DNA of 64,000 nt. Origin: Monilinia fructicola. Its lineage: Eukaryota > Ascomycota > Leotiomycetes > Helotiales > Sclerotiniaceae. Location: contig VICG01000012.1 in NCBI GenBank assembly GCA_008692225.1, positions 1,302,001 to 1,366,000 of the forward strand, given 5' to 3'. The position numbers and the translations under genes were made by a program. The stretch's first letter is position 1, and every line of letters starts with the position of its first letter. Positions 46,794 to 59,100 of this stretch are shown piece by piece. The notes beneath the pieces were generated by a model. That model saw only the letters and a list, made by a program, of their open reading frames with translations. It was not told where the DNA came from and did not search any database.

Positions 46794-47395
46794 TACATAT
46801 GTCCTGTAGGTCTGTATCGATTTGGAATCATAAGCATGTAAATTTTGCAACGCAATTTTCACTCGGCATGAAGTTGTCAACACAAAGCTGTATGATGTAT
46901 GTGGTATGTTGTATACGAAACGGTTGAGAAAGATAAGTGGTAAGTGATGCAGCAGCAGGTGAATGGTGTAAGTCAAGGCAGTCAAGGTTAAGGTAAGGAA
47001 GGTATTGGTAAGATAATGTCGTACAAAAAGAGAACTACGGTTAAATTTCCAAAGTGCATATGCCCACAACACAACTCAAACGGCACAGCGTGAGCTTTCA
47101 AGCTGACTTCCCTATTGGTCATCGATGATAGTGATATCTACTCCCTGTAACGTAGAAAGCGGACGAGACCACGCCAACACAAAAGCCAGTAGATGAACAA
47201 AACGCGAACAAGTAAGCATTTACTCTATTTCATTTCAGGCACTAAGGAAAAGTATGATGAATTCATATCGTAAAATCTCACATACCTAGGTAATACTGTG
47301 CAAAGTATGTAGCTCATACTATACCTATATCTCCACTGTGAGAATCGGATCAGCGAGAAAGATTTTCACAGGAATAATGAAACATTGAAAAAGCC

Positions 47396-47665
47396 TTATA
47401 GGCGGCGCTTCGAAGCTTTTGCATGCTCTGCTTCCCATACTGCTATATCTTTCTTATAGCCCTTCTGCGCAATTTTTCCATCAGACGTTTCTAGATTGTT
47501 TGGAATAAAATGAATTTCTCCATTGTCCCAGGCAAATATGCACTGAGATGCAGGTAATACCAAAAAGCCATGATACTTTAACTTCCAATTTGTTGGTTCT
47601 GTTGAACCTTGACATATTGGTGCGGGCGTTCATCAGAAAATGGCAAGGTTTGTGTATGCCACAGT
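47396..47665 (-). pseudogene. Protein-coding relic, 3' end of an unknown gene
   Basis: Reading the minus strand, one frame gives TQTLPFSDERPHQYVKVQ. The next frame then gives TEPTNWKLKYHGFLVLPASQ and CIFAWDNGEIHFIPNNLE, and the sequence ends in AVWEAEHAKASKRRL before a stop at 47396-47398. The quality is that of a real folded protein. One missing A (TT at 47602-47603 on the + strand) would join the two frames. No start codon, promoter or upstream exon could be found, as the sequence above 47700 turns into GTACAGTAC repeats. It is either the last exon of a gene whose 5' part is lost or an unpredicted small gene. Function unknown. Confidence 0.5.
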
Positions 47666-48206
47666 ATGAGATAGGAAATGATATGGAAGAGATTGGTGAC
47701 ACCTCCGCCTTACCCCTGCATGCTCGTACTGTACAGTGTACAGTACAAGTTGCCCATGCCTTGTTCTGCTTGCCGGCAATTTCATTCGGGGATTCGATAA
47801 GCTGACGGCTTGTGCATAGGACAGAATCTGAATGTTTGGCTGGGTGTCAAAGTAGGTTCCGTACAGTACAGTACGTTATCCACCCCCCTGCGTCCACCAG
47901 TAGCCAGCCGATGCAGAATGATTCCATCAGACTGGATCGGCCAAATGATAGACGAATCTTATTGATGAAGTGGACATTGTGGAGGTAAGCATAAGAACGC
48001 TTGAGGTGAGAAGTGGGATCAATTGAAATTTGATGATATGAGCATATTGAGTTTTGACGTCCATGGTAAATTAGGTTGCCCAGGTGCTCATTATTCTTCC
48101 AAAATGGCTACTGTGCGATATATTTCATCACGTTCGCTTCCTCCGAATGGATTATCCGATAGCCGATTGATTAGGCGATGATCTGATACTGTACTGTTAC
48201 TACTGC

Positions 48207-48287
48207 ATGTCCACCGGCCCTCACTCTCTGGATCCGAAAACTCTCTCTTGCCTAATGGATATCATTCATTCATATACCCGTGGACAT
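48207..48287. mobile_element. 81-base element with terminal inverted repeats
   Basis: Starts ATGTCCACCGG and ends CCCGTGGACAT, a near-perfect inverted repeat differing by one base. The same end sequence bounds the 1571-1672 element. The trinucleotide TGC flanks both sides, a possible target-site duplication. The interior is non-coding and unrelated in obvious sequence to the first copy. Confidence 0.4.
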
Positions 48288-49242
48288 TGCTTTCTTGGAG
48301 ATTAATCTGGAAGCGGTATATGTGTATGTACCGATTCGCCGAATGTGAATTGACTTTGCACACTTCAACTCAATAGAAAACCTACTTACTGTACGGAGGA
48401 TGTTTGTTTTCTTTCTTTCCTTCTTTCTTTCCTTCCTTCATTCCTGTGCCTCGGCAGTAACGATTGCCCCGAATTTTGTCTGATGCACAAGGTACAAAAA
48501 GGTACTATCCATTCAAGGTTTAGAATAATCAGGGGTAATACGCCATCGGCTCCGTTCTGGCGCTTCGAGTTTTTGAACTCACTGAGCCTCAAGTCGATCT
48601 CTTTCCTTGATAGTTTGCAGGAGCAGTACGCAGTACAGTAGCTTTGAGTTGCATTTCTTCCTCAACCAATTTCTATTCGGAAGACTCGGCAGAGATACAC
48701 TTCTCCAAGTTCTCTTGCAGCACATTCCTCGAATCACTGTAAATGTTATTGCTGATCGTTTGGGGTGTCATGTACTCCGTACGGACAGTCCTGTACTGTA
48801 GATTTAGTTGCCAACCTTTTCTCCCTGTTCGCCATTTTATTCGAGCTTGGGCTTCCAAGCTACTATCCTGTATCACTGGGTGCAACTACCACGGTCTGGT
48901 CCAAGTAATTGCACACCGTTTATTTCGTACCAGTACAACGACTTCCCCAACATTGCTCCGAGACAATCGACAACACTACTGCTTGACCAGTACAGTAAAG
49001 ATCTCAATGTGGGACAACGATTTCGCTCCGCGAAGTATCAAAGAGTCTCCAGATTTGCGAAGAATCATTGTGACATAAATTATACCTACAGTACTGTATG
49101 GTATACCCATGCATTCCATGTACTCCGTAATTAATTGACGATCAAAAAGATCGACCGCAAAAGGTCTGCATGGTAATATTGTTTGCGGATTTTCTTTGCA
49201 TTAAAACGTGGCTACCACCTGAAAGTGCCTTAATTCATCCTG

Positions 49243-49282
49243 CAACTTTGCTTTTGCTTTTGCTTTTGCGTTCGCTTTTGCA
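49243..49282 (+). repeat. CTTTTG hexamer repeat
   Basis: Five to six CTTTTG units with one GTTCGC-type variant. Confidence 0.85.
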
Positions 49283-50512
49283 GCCAGAAATCAAAGTGGA
49301 AATGGCAAGCTTGTTGAATTCGGATCTTTCTTCTCCTAAGAAACATTGTACTTATTTTCATATGCAAGGTGGTTCAGGCTCGGAAGTCCGGTCAAACGTG
49401 ATATATATTGGTACAAGGCTTGTTATAACTTTTGCGCAAGTGGCATAAACTTATGATTCGCGATCGAGTCAAACTCGGAGAACATGCGTTATTATAAGAA
49501 GACGACGATATTGAACTTTCAAACGCCCAGATGGCCTTTTTTGTGTATTCATTTCACTCAAAATAAGATTTTTGACTGATGTACTTTTATTAAGAAGTAC
49601 CTTGTTCCGGAATTTGAAACTTCAAACCGCTCATCTGCGGACTTTGAAAGTATATTGCGCGCTTTGGACCCCTACCAGAAAATCCGTGCCATCATGAAAC
49701 AACACTATGGTATGAACAAAGGGAAAATCGTAAAAGGGGTTGTAATAGTATTGAGGCTCTGCAATGCGGTCTACGGTAGCTGGCACCTAGAGGAGAAAAG
49801 TGTTCATGCTCCTCCTGGGTGTTGGTTGCCGTTGTACATGGTTCAAAGTAGTGCACAAGATTATGTACAGTGTATTTGTTCCTGATGAATAGCCAATTCT
49901 AGGCGGATGAACGCCCTCAGAAACATAACGCAGCGGGTATCTGTCGATCCCACCACTATTTTTACAGGTGATCTTGATTGCCCTTGCTATCGTAGAGAGT
50001 CTGGCAAAATCTATTGTGACATCCACCTTTTCTCTAGCAGTTTGTCTCGTTACCCACACGCGCGACGGATGGCCATATATGTGCTATGTTTGTAGGTTGA
50101 ACTGGCGAATAAAACGCCGTAGATTTCACGGTATAAACAAGAAGACCCCGAAGATGTGAATGATCAGACGACACCGCACTTGAGGTTTAGGGATTGCAAC
50201 TAAAAAAAAGAAACAAAAAACCATGAAGCAAGAAGCTTTCATCGCAAAATATACCCCTTGGAGGTATCGCACCAACGGTACGTTCTCATCAAGGACGATG
50301 ATGAAGACAAAAATCCCATCACGCCGCTTTGCCGTCGCGAGGTCGACGTCGACCTCAACCTCGCTTCCCTTTCCACTCCACTCCACCACCCGCTTCTTCC
50401 TCCTTCCCAAAGACCAAAAAACTCTCCGCCATCTTCATACACTTTCAAAAATCCCCTCAAAAATCAATAAAGCAAATAAAAAATAACAAAACAGTTCAAA
50501 CAGGCAAAACCT

Positions 50513-50647
50513 TACCCCACCTCAAGGTGGGGGAGGAGAAACCCCCTCTGATATGGGGATTTTTTTCGAACCAGGCGACTTTACCACTCCACCATGAGAG
50601 CGCATTTGTCCTGAACAAACAAGCCTGTTTGCACGCCGTGCGCTCTC
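50513..50647. other. Hairpin-rich segment with tRNA-like fragment
   Basis: Contains a perfect 8-base stem CCCCACCT/AGGTGGGG with a 2-base loop at 50515-50532, and a 9-base perfect inverted repeat GAGAGCGCA/TGCGCTCTC at 50605-50647. Between them, on the minus strand, GGTGGAGTGGTAAAGTCGCC resembles a tRNA D arm and TTCGAAA an anticodon loop (CGA, Ser-type). Acceptor and T arms cannot be paired, so no tRNA is called. It might be a decayed tRNA or an unrelated structured RNA. Confidence 0.3.
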
Positions 50648-52752
50648 GATGGAAGACTCTGGCTTAAGGGACCTTATATAGTAGAGTTGTGTAGATGTAT
50701 CATAATATGAGTCGTAGAATGGTAATGCTTTCGTGACTACAATAAAATCACATAGCGCGTTACGGAAGTCGAACTTCTTGATGGAGAGTGTGCGTTGATA
50801 TCAGAGGAAGGAATGAAACAAGAGTCACATAAACATACCTCTTATTAAGAACTAAAAATATCCACTCTAAGGCCAGCTTTAGTTAGGTGTTGCGTGGTAA
50901 TCCATTTCCCTCCTGTCTCGATGATGTGCTGCAGTTGCAACTCACTTAGAATCTGGTGATCTTAGATATATCCATCATGCTGATTAATTTCAACATCGAA
51001 CCTCTATTCCCCGAATCTCTCTTAAACATCAAATTACTATTCTACAAATCGTTTTTTCACACTATACTTCATTGTATACCTAGGTACGTCGCCTTCGCGC
51101 ATTCAATCTACCCATCTAACCCCAATCATGGTCCATAGGAATGCGGCTGCTAGAAAGACTCCATGAGAGGAATATTGGTGACTTCTCTGAGTTACAGATC
51201 TTGAAAAAATTGCCATTAGGAAATGTGAGGCATCACAAGTGCCGAAGCCCCTTTCAATTGTTCCGATATTTCAACTTCCCCTGACAATTAATGACACAAA
51301 TACAGTCCATTCTAGCTGAACGAAGTTCCAATGATTCTTCAGCAACGATCAATCCAAGCAGAGGTTATTCTAGGTGGGAGCACAGGTGAAATATTTACAC
51401 GTTTTAGTTCAGAAAGAAACCCCGTAGATATCTTTCAGACCGAAAGCTCTGGGGACTGATATTCTTCGCGTAGCTACAATCTAGGTTCTCCTTCCGACCC
51501 TCGCTTCCACATTACAGTTCCTTATATTGAGACTTTTTTCCGTTTGTCGCAAAGGTTTATCTGTGGAAGACCATTGAACTCGGACTGCATCACGGTAGTA
51601 ACATGAAGTTAGGCTACGGCGAATGGCAGGCTTTCCGGTTCATAGAGTAAATGATCTCAATTGGTCGAGTTTGCACCCTCATGTTTCCAATCTTACCAGC
51701 TTTTTAAGAATACATGGGAGGTGGCAAACATATCGCAAATATATAAGAACACAATTCGATCACTTTTGTTCTTCTAGGATGACTTCTCTCAATGGATATC
51801 TCTCAGCAACCCTACAGTCATAAGAAAGCAAGCACGGTTCGAGCATTTCATGACCTACATGCCTCATACATACACGTCTAATGGTTTTCGTCGGAGTCAA
51901 GCAGCTTCACTAAATAATTTTAACTGCAGCAAGTCCAAACTTCGGAAGTACACATAAATAATAATGATAAAAAAGCTGCTAAAAACGGAATAGGAGGGTA
52001 GGAAGAATGTTATTTGATCTCTTCTGTCTGTTCTAGCTGTTGAGCAGGATACTTAAACGAGAGAACAAAAAACCTCCGACTCCAATGCTTTCGCGACGAT
52101 TCTGAAAATCATTCGTTCCTGATATCTCACCTGCAACGAACTGAAGGGTGTACGAAGGAAACCTTGAGAGGAGTGAGGATTCGCAGCTAGCATATGCTTT
52201 ATTGAGACGGGATACTTACGCCTTGCTTGATCATCGGTGCGTGAGATTCGGTACAAAGCAACTCCATCCCGCCGCTGCTCCTGAAGATAAAACCAAGTGT
52301 ACCTAGGTAGTTCTCATTCCGCAATCCGAAAGAATTCACAGAACAGTGCTGCATGTGCAAATGATATTTTTCGAGTCATTCTAAATCTTCCATTGCACCC
52401 TCATTATAGAGTTATAGGGAATGTTTGTGTGAAAAATCGACCTTTCGTCGCCAGATACTGAGCCAGCGTCAATAATGTGGAAATAGAAGGGAAACCAGAT
52501 GATTAAGTTCGCGCCTTGTTATTCGTACACGACCATTCAATGATACATCTTGCTTCCTCCGGAAACAATGATCTAACGAGCTTCACTACCACACTAGGTG
52601 CGCAGACCGGAGTAGAAATCAAAACGAACGGCTTCCAATACACTCAAAAATGTGTACATGATTCAAGGGCAACAAATGCTTCATCCTATCATGCGCCTGA
52701 GCTGATTTGGTCTCTCCGTATCTAACCACGGGGATAACTTATATCGCTGTTG

Positions 52753-53091
52753 CTAACTGATGTAAGATCTTAAGACTACCATCCAGTCAAAAACCTGAAC
52801 ATGTCCAACATCCTCAACAGCAGCAGATAATAGTCTTTCCACGTCTGAGAGATGAAATGATTTGATACGACCCTCCGAATCAAGATACCCAGGAGAATAT
52901 GTGTGCTCAACGAACAACACCCCGTTTTTGTCTAAAGTGAAATGCTGTTTGTGTTTCCTAGTGTTTTGGATAATCACATTGTCCTCTTTTTCCAAAACGA
53001 ATGGGTTTTTGGAACCGCTGGATCTGAGATGGAACTGGATGCATGAATATGATATGGCTTTTTCGAGGGTTAGATAGATCTTGCCAACTTT
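52753..53091 (-). pseudogene. Truncated coding relic, possibly CmcJ/AsaB-like
   Basis: A minus-strand frame open for about 110 codons reads protein-like sequence: KIYLTLEKAISYSCIQFHL, IIQNTRKHKQHFTLDKNGVLFVEH, LSDVERLLSAAVEDVGHVQVFDW. The order of an N-R...FTLDxNG segment followed by VERLL and a hVxVFDW end recalls the N-terminal part of the fungal CmcJ/AsaB-type hydroxylase-desaturase family. It stops at 52753, soon after FDW, where family members normally continue for about 150 more residues. No ATG start is clear. Family assignment is a guess from memory of the motif spacing. Confidence 0.35.
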
Positions 53092-53936
53092 TCATACTGC
53101 AAACTAGCCAGCCAACTCATAATCAGGACCAGTGTCCATGAAATTTCGATAGACGTCTCGTAGTCAATAAAGTCAATAATACATCACGTTGAGGTTACGG
53201 TTTAGGTAATCAAGATTACAGTCAGTTGCCTACTACCGTAGTTCTAAGGTGAGGTAAGGTCTTACCTAGGTACTTATATTTCTCCACGTGGACGTGAGCC
53301 CGAGGATCTCCCGTAAAGCTAAAAGTATGCGGAGCAGTCGAAATTGTGATGATGAAGTTTTCCAAGCTTGTTATTTTGCATCTCAATTTGAAGTTTTATA
53401 TGCTACTTAGAAATTCAAAATTATCGATAATATTTCCACTGTTGCTTATATGTTGTCAGTTAATAACTTTCATACGAGAACTAGATGTTCTACTTAGAAC
53501 CAAAATTATCAACGTTCCTCGGCAATGATGACGCTCCTTTTCACTTCAGCTCTCTATTATCTAACAATGCTGATAGGCACGGCTACGACTTGCCAATATC
53601 TTCAGCTTCTCAGCCAAGGAAAGGGCCTTTCCATTTATTTTCAGTCTTTCCTACTCCCTACTCAGATTCTAGGTAAGATTGTGTATATCATGTGTCAAGG
53701 CATAAGAGCCAAGTCACATCTCGGTGGGGTGATTCACTCGGCCTCCAATTGAGTCTGTTGAAAACGTCTCCAAATTTGCGTGTCACATTCCTTCCTTCAC
53801 TGAAACAAAAACAAGTCCTTTATGAACCATTCCATAGATTTTCAATGTCTTGCTCGCGTTGCTCTTATTCTGCGCGTTACGCTATGCTTCTTCGTTTTTT
53901 ATTCTGTCTGTCGTTTTCTCAGCAACTTTATCAATC

Positions 53937-55788
53937 ATGGCGCCCATCAAATACTACCCGTCGCAAATCGGATCTAAACTCGTTACCCCTTTATCTTTCA
54001 CGGCTTCTCCCATCAAATTGCTCTTGGGAGATTTATGGACCGCGTTCGTAAATCTTCGATATGCTCCCGATATCTTTTTACCTCTATCTCCTACGACTTC
54101 TGGTAGTCTTTGCGAATTATATCCTTCTCCAAGGAATTTGGCCGATATTGCTCTGCATGTCGTTCTATTCTTTTTGCAATTGTTCTTCTTGCTTTCGATT
54201 CCCATTTGGATCTTAATGCCAGTATGGATCGTGGCTGTAGGATTTACAATGTTCTGGGTGCTTAACCTCTCCATCTGTTTTATTCTGAATGGGTCAAGAC
54301 TGGTGTCAACTTATGAATCAGCTCCTGAGTATGCCCAAAGAAAGGATGAACACGCTCACGAGCAATGGCTATTCCTGAATGGTGTTTGTATTGGGTAACT
54401 CATGTAATGAATTTTTTTGCCGTCATAAACTGATGGATTGATAGTCGTCACTGGCTCAAAAGTTCCGTCAATCGCCTTGCGCTCACGTTCGGCCGCCCAG
54501 TCTTGGGAATTCACAACAGAACGTAGGGAATACCCGTATATAAACCTATTCCTACGCTATTAACAAATTACAGTAACGGCCTTATCTTTGACGTGCTCGA
54601 GTGTCTTATCCAACGCTCTCTCAATTATGCCAGCACTGACATCCGCACCGCCTACCGCATCCTCAAAGGGAAGTTATACGACACCAACATCAATCGAATT
54701 ATTCTTGTTCTCCACTCGCAAGGTGGAATTGAAGGAAGCATGATAATTGACTGGCTCCTCGCCGAGATTCCTCAAGATCTTCTCCAAAAGCTTGAAGTCT
54801 ACACATTCGGAAACGCCGCCAACCATTTCAACAATCCGCATCTCCATCTAGCATCTCAGAAAAGCGCCTTGGCTCACCCATCTTTACCGGCAACCTCTCT
54901 TACCAGAACGATTACGACGCTATTCACCAGCTCAAATGGACCTGTGGAACTTCCCCCGAACCGCAACGGAAATGGAAAGTCAATTCCTCACATTGAACAC
55001 TACGCACATACGTATGATTTTGTGTCTCGATTCGGAGTCCTCAACTATCAGCGAAACTACAGCAACGATACATTCGCACCACGTTACATGGGAAGACTAT
55101 TTGAGGTAGAAGACGTAAGCACAACCCATCAATTTTCTCCCCTATCATCCCCATCCGATTACCGAGCAAGCTCGTACAACCCTCGGTTATAGATCGCTAA
55201 ACTCCCCCTTCGCAATCTACAATCTTACCCCAACCCCCCATCTCCCCCCCTCCCCCAAGCTACTAACCCCACAACCAGAGCGGCCACATGTTCGTAGAAC
55301 ACTACCTCGACCGCATGTTCCCCCTCTCCAGATCCCTCCGCAAACGCCTCCCCGGCACCGGCATCAAAAGCGACGGTAAAGGGTTGGCCGGCGGCTGGGA
55401 CTGGGAGCGCGTAGACGAAGACTCAGGGTTCATGGGCAGCGTGGTGCAAGGCGTGGGCCGAGTGAAGCCGGAAGATAAACTGGGCAGGGAGGATTGGGAG
55501 GTGAGTTATGTGGGGGAATCGACGGGCGATGAGGAGGAAGAGGATGATGGTGATGTTTTGCAGGGGGACGGGAAGAATGGGAAGGCAAGCGGGAAGACGA
55601 GCGAGGCGGGGAAGAAGAAGGGGACGCTTGGGGGAGCGACGTTCAAGGAGGAGGGGATCACGTTGACGAATGGGTTGACGGATGGGGAGAGTAGAAGGGT
55701 GAGGGCGTTTCGCAGCAAGAATGAGTTCAAGGTGAAGAATTTGAGTAGGTTGTGGTTGTATCGCAATGGGAAGAGTCCTATGAATTGA
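53937..55788 (+). CDS. Membrane-anchored alpha/beta hydrolase-like protein
   Basis: Uncharacterised fungal lipase/esterase-like protein. Exons are 53937-54394, 54445-54522, 54574-55114 and 55279-55788, giving 528 residues; all introns are GT-AG and in phase. The start MAPIKYYPSQIG has an A at -3. Two adjacent membrane segments lie at about residues 65-120 (HVVLFFLQLFFLLSIPIWIL and the one after). The hydrolase region has LALTFGRPVLGIHNRT and ILVLHSQGGIEGSMIIDWLL, where HSQGG is a nucleophile-elbow variant of GxSxG. Further on are VYTFGNAANHFNNP and the likely His region HYAHTYDFVSRFGVL. SGHMFVEHYLDRMFPL follows, then an acidic, Lys-rich low-complexity tail. The substrate is unknown. The last exon is much more GC-rich than its neighbours. 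Confidence 0.87.
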
Positions 55789-56197
55789 GGGGATTGTCGT
55801 GGCCTGTTGTTTCGTTTGTTAGAGATCATTTTGATGCAGTGTTTGGTTATTCATCTGGAAAGAGCTTCTTTTGGTTTGGGGGGGATCAGAGTTGTGTTCA
55901 TTTCTGGTGGGACTATGTTTCACTTTGATGTATTGGTATACCAGTGAGTTTGAAAGATTAGAGACTGGCGATTTAGGTTTTGAATTTGACAATGGCAGGA
56001 TTATCACTTCAGTATCACGCGGAGACCAAACTTTTCTTTCCTAAACATGCAAAAATTCAAACGCCTTGAAAGAACAGTCTTCCCATAAATATAGGCATTA
56101 TAATATTCTGAATTTAACATCCCATGCTATGTTCCACTCCAAACCATGCATCCCGTCGCTCCTCATGACATGACACCCCAATTTCAGGCAAAACGCA
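55789..56197. other. Convergent intergenic region
   Basis: Shared 3' region between the hydrolase and VPS41 genes; nothing else visible. Confidence 0.5.
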
Positions 56198-59100
56198 TCA
56201 GGCATAGGCATCATCGCGCTTTTCTTTACAGACTGGGCAGCCGCCTTTTATTCTGTCCCGTAATAACCTCGCCCTCGTAACCTTCGTCCCAATACTATGC
56301 ACATTCGTATATCTACGCTCATCATCTCCATCTCCATCATCATACCCATCATAAGTAGGATGTCTTTCTGCATCCGCGGATTGACGAATTTGATCTTCGT
56401 TCTTGCCATAATTCAATAGATGCGAAAGGTGCCATACATGACCGCATGCAAAACCGACTAGTGTCTCCGTTTCCCCTTCGTAGAAAGCGGATTTGCAACT
56501 TATACAATGTGCAGGCTTATGCTTGTGTCCTCGTTTTTCTGGAATTTGTTGAGTTTCGTTATTTGTCTCAAATTCATGTTCCACGACGTCGAATTTGACA
56601 CCACGACGTTGGCCAGCTCGAAGAGTGTTTTGGGCCGTTGCGACTTCGCCTCTTAACACTCTTGCCACTCCTTGACTAATACTTTCTTGAATTTCGTATT
56701 CCTTGATCATTCTACTTAAACCTTCTCTCAGCCCTTCGATCTCGAGACCCTCAGGTATTTTTCGAACTAATCGAATTGGATCAATTGCTGTTCCGACTTC
56801 TTCCAATAACCCACGAATAAATCTTGGTTTGTCCATAGAGTATTCGAGAAGATCATCCCAGAGGTCGGCATCATTCTGAGATTTTGCAAATGATATTGCT
56901 TGCGAGACATCTGCTAGACGATCGATGATGAGATAGAGAGCGCGTTTTGTTTGACCAGTCTTGGAGTACAGGTACACGAGTTCTGGGATATATGAGTGAT
57001 TTTCACATTCAAGTGTGGCCTAAAGATTGATTAGCTTTTATTGAGAGAAAATGCGCGGCTTCACAAACCTTTTCAAAAGTGTAAAAGGTGGATGATTTGA
57101 GAAATTCCATGAGTAGGTCGCGATCATATGTTGCGAAGAGTTGTACAGCTAGATCGGCGAACCCATCGACGAGCATTCTACTTTCTGCCAACAATCGATC
57201 GCGATTTTCGCCTGGGATTTCATCTATACCATCACCTTTCCAAAGCGAGCTAACGTAGAAGAAGAGGTACACTGGCATTTCTTCTAGCTGATCCACTACA
57301 ACTCGAGGTCCAACGAGACCATGATGTGCCTCATCAACAAGTAATTGTATAGCTTCAGAAGTAGCTTCTTTCAACTCTGATATTGAAGCATGTCGCTGTT
57401 GACTTTTTGAGACGCGGAGCATAATGAGGCTAGGTATGTCATCCGCGATGGCATCCACCAAATGATATTGTTTGATAAGACCCATAGCGGCGTCTGCATC
57501 TTGGAGCTTGATGTAACATTTCAAAGCCTCGCGAGGTCGACCATCAGCTACGTAAAGCTTTCCTAGACTCTCCATGACAATTCTCCAATCTCTACCAGTT
57601 TCGCCATTTTCTACACTGTCTTGGCGAACATCACGGTATTTGAGCTGATTTTCTAGAGCTGTCGCTACGGCCTTGATATCAAACAGATCGGGCGACCATT
57701 GGTCGAGCAGTTCCCTGACTCGTGGTAAGTTGTGAGTAATGTAGTGGCCCAGTATAACTTCATAAATTGTTGTTGGCAGCGGTGGAGTTATTTGTACTGT
57801 CGGTACAAAGTTTGTAATTTCATCGAATTTATCCTTACCCGCAAACATCCAGACCCAATGTTCCCACCGATCCGATGTACCTAGCACTTTGCCACAGATC
57901 CTGCCTGCAGCAGTCCAGTCATCGTTCTCGATTAACGATTGAATCCAAAGTTCACCAATTCTACGCTTCTCCTTTTCTACGGAAGAATTAATTAAGCGAC
58001 TTGCAGATTCGATCGTTGTGCTTTCGTTATCGTAGAAGTCATCACTACTTGAATGTGTTCGATCGGGAGTTGCCGGCCCAATCTCAGAGAGCTTTTCGGG
58101 AGATGATGAAATCACCTCAGGATGCTCATCAATTAGTTCCCAAGCCTCTTTGTGGTTTTCATGCTCTAACAACCATGCAAGATGGTCCGAAAGATCTCGT
58201 TTCGTAGCTAAGATGCAGTCATATGGACTTTGGATAAATATCTTCATCCCTGGTGTGGTTATGTGCGGATGAGCAGCAGAGGCACGATTGTGGGGAACAA
58301 GCTTTGATCGAATAGAGGTGTGTTTCGAATCGGCATCGCCTGTACTTCCGTTGCTGATTACACTTGCACTGGAGCTGAGTAGTGATGTAGCATTGATTGT
58401 AGCATTCCACATACCACTGCCCATTCCAGTGAGGGCTTCCAAGGTTCCTCGAGATGTTTGAACAACGGGTTGATTTCGAGCTGCAGGCAGCACGCATAAA
58501 TGATAATCACCAGCCGAAAGTCTTTCATAACGGCTGACCGTCAATCCATCGGTATCGACTTCTTGAGATGTTCCGAGATCAATAAGACGAAGTTCTGGCG
58601 AAAGTGCATTTTGTCGACGTCGTATTCCACCACTGGGTTCGCTGCCCGTTGACGCTGTGGACGGCTGAGATTTGTGTCCTTTAGGTGTAGCAGATTCCTC
58701 ATCTTCATCTTCATCAGGCATAACATAAGCAAGCACAACAAGTAAGGTTGGGGTATATAACGATAATCCAGAAATAATGCAATCCATCCGTAACCTAACA
58801 ATGTTAGAAGGAGCCTGTGACATCATGTACCCAAATTGCGACTCACATTTTAATAATCTCAGCGCTACCAATGGTACGCTCTCCGACATTCTTTCCAACC
58901 CCAGTTCCACCAGGATGCACATTAATCATCCAGACTGTGCCTCCCCATCCAATGACTAGCTTCTCAATTCGTAACTTATCTCTCGAGGCTTGCAGTCTTA
59001 ATTTTGCTGTAGCAGGAGATGCAGTTGAGGCTTCGCGAGTTTTGTCATCTTCATCCGTTTCAAGAGTTTTCTCATCTATCCATTCGACCCTAGCTTTCCA

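Larger units (their letters stand above)
46794..53936. other. 7 kb gene-poor region with relics
   Basis: No intact gene is visible. It holds two coding relics (47396-47665 and 52753-53091), an inverted-repeat element (48207-48287), a CTTTTG repeat near 49243-49282, repeated TACTCCGTA and GTACAGTAC motifs, and a hairpin-rich segment near 50513-50647. Many short ORFs exist on both strands without protein-like composition. Confidence 0.55.

Noticed and set aside
48743..49134. Overlapping plus-strand frames of about 110 codons
   Set aside because: Two overlapping frames, low hydropathy structure, embedded in TACTCCGTA/TACTGTAC repeats; no support.
50223..50667. Several overlapping frames on both strands
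   Set aside because: Basic and Ser/Pro-rich low-complexity translations in four frames, none with coding preference.
51142..51286. Short frame MRLLERLHERNIGDFSELQ, faintly HET-protein-like
   Set aside because: Only the first few residues resemble HET-protein starts; it ends within 50 codons and nothing matching follows.
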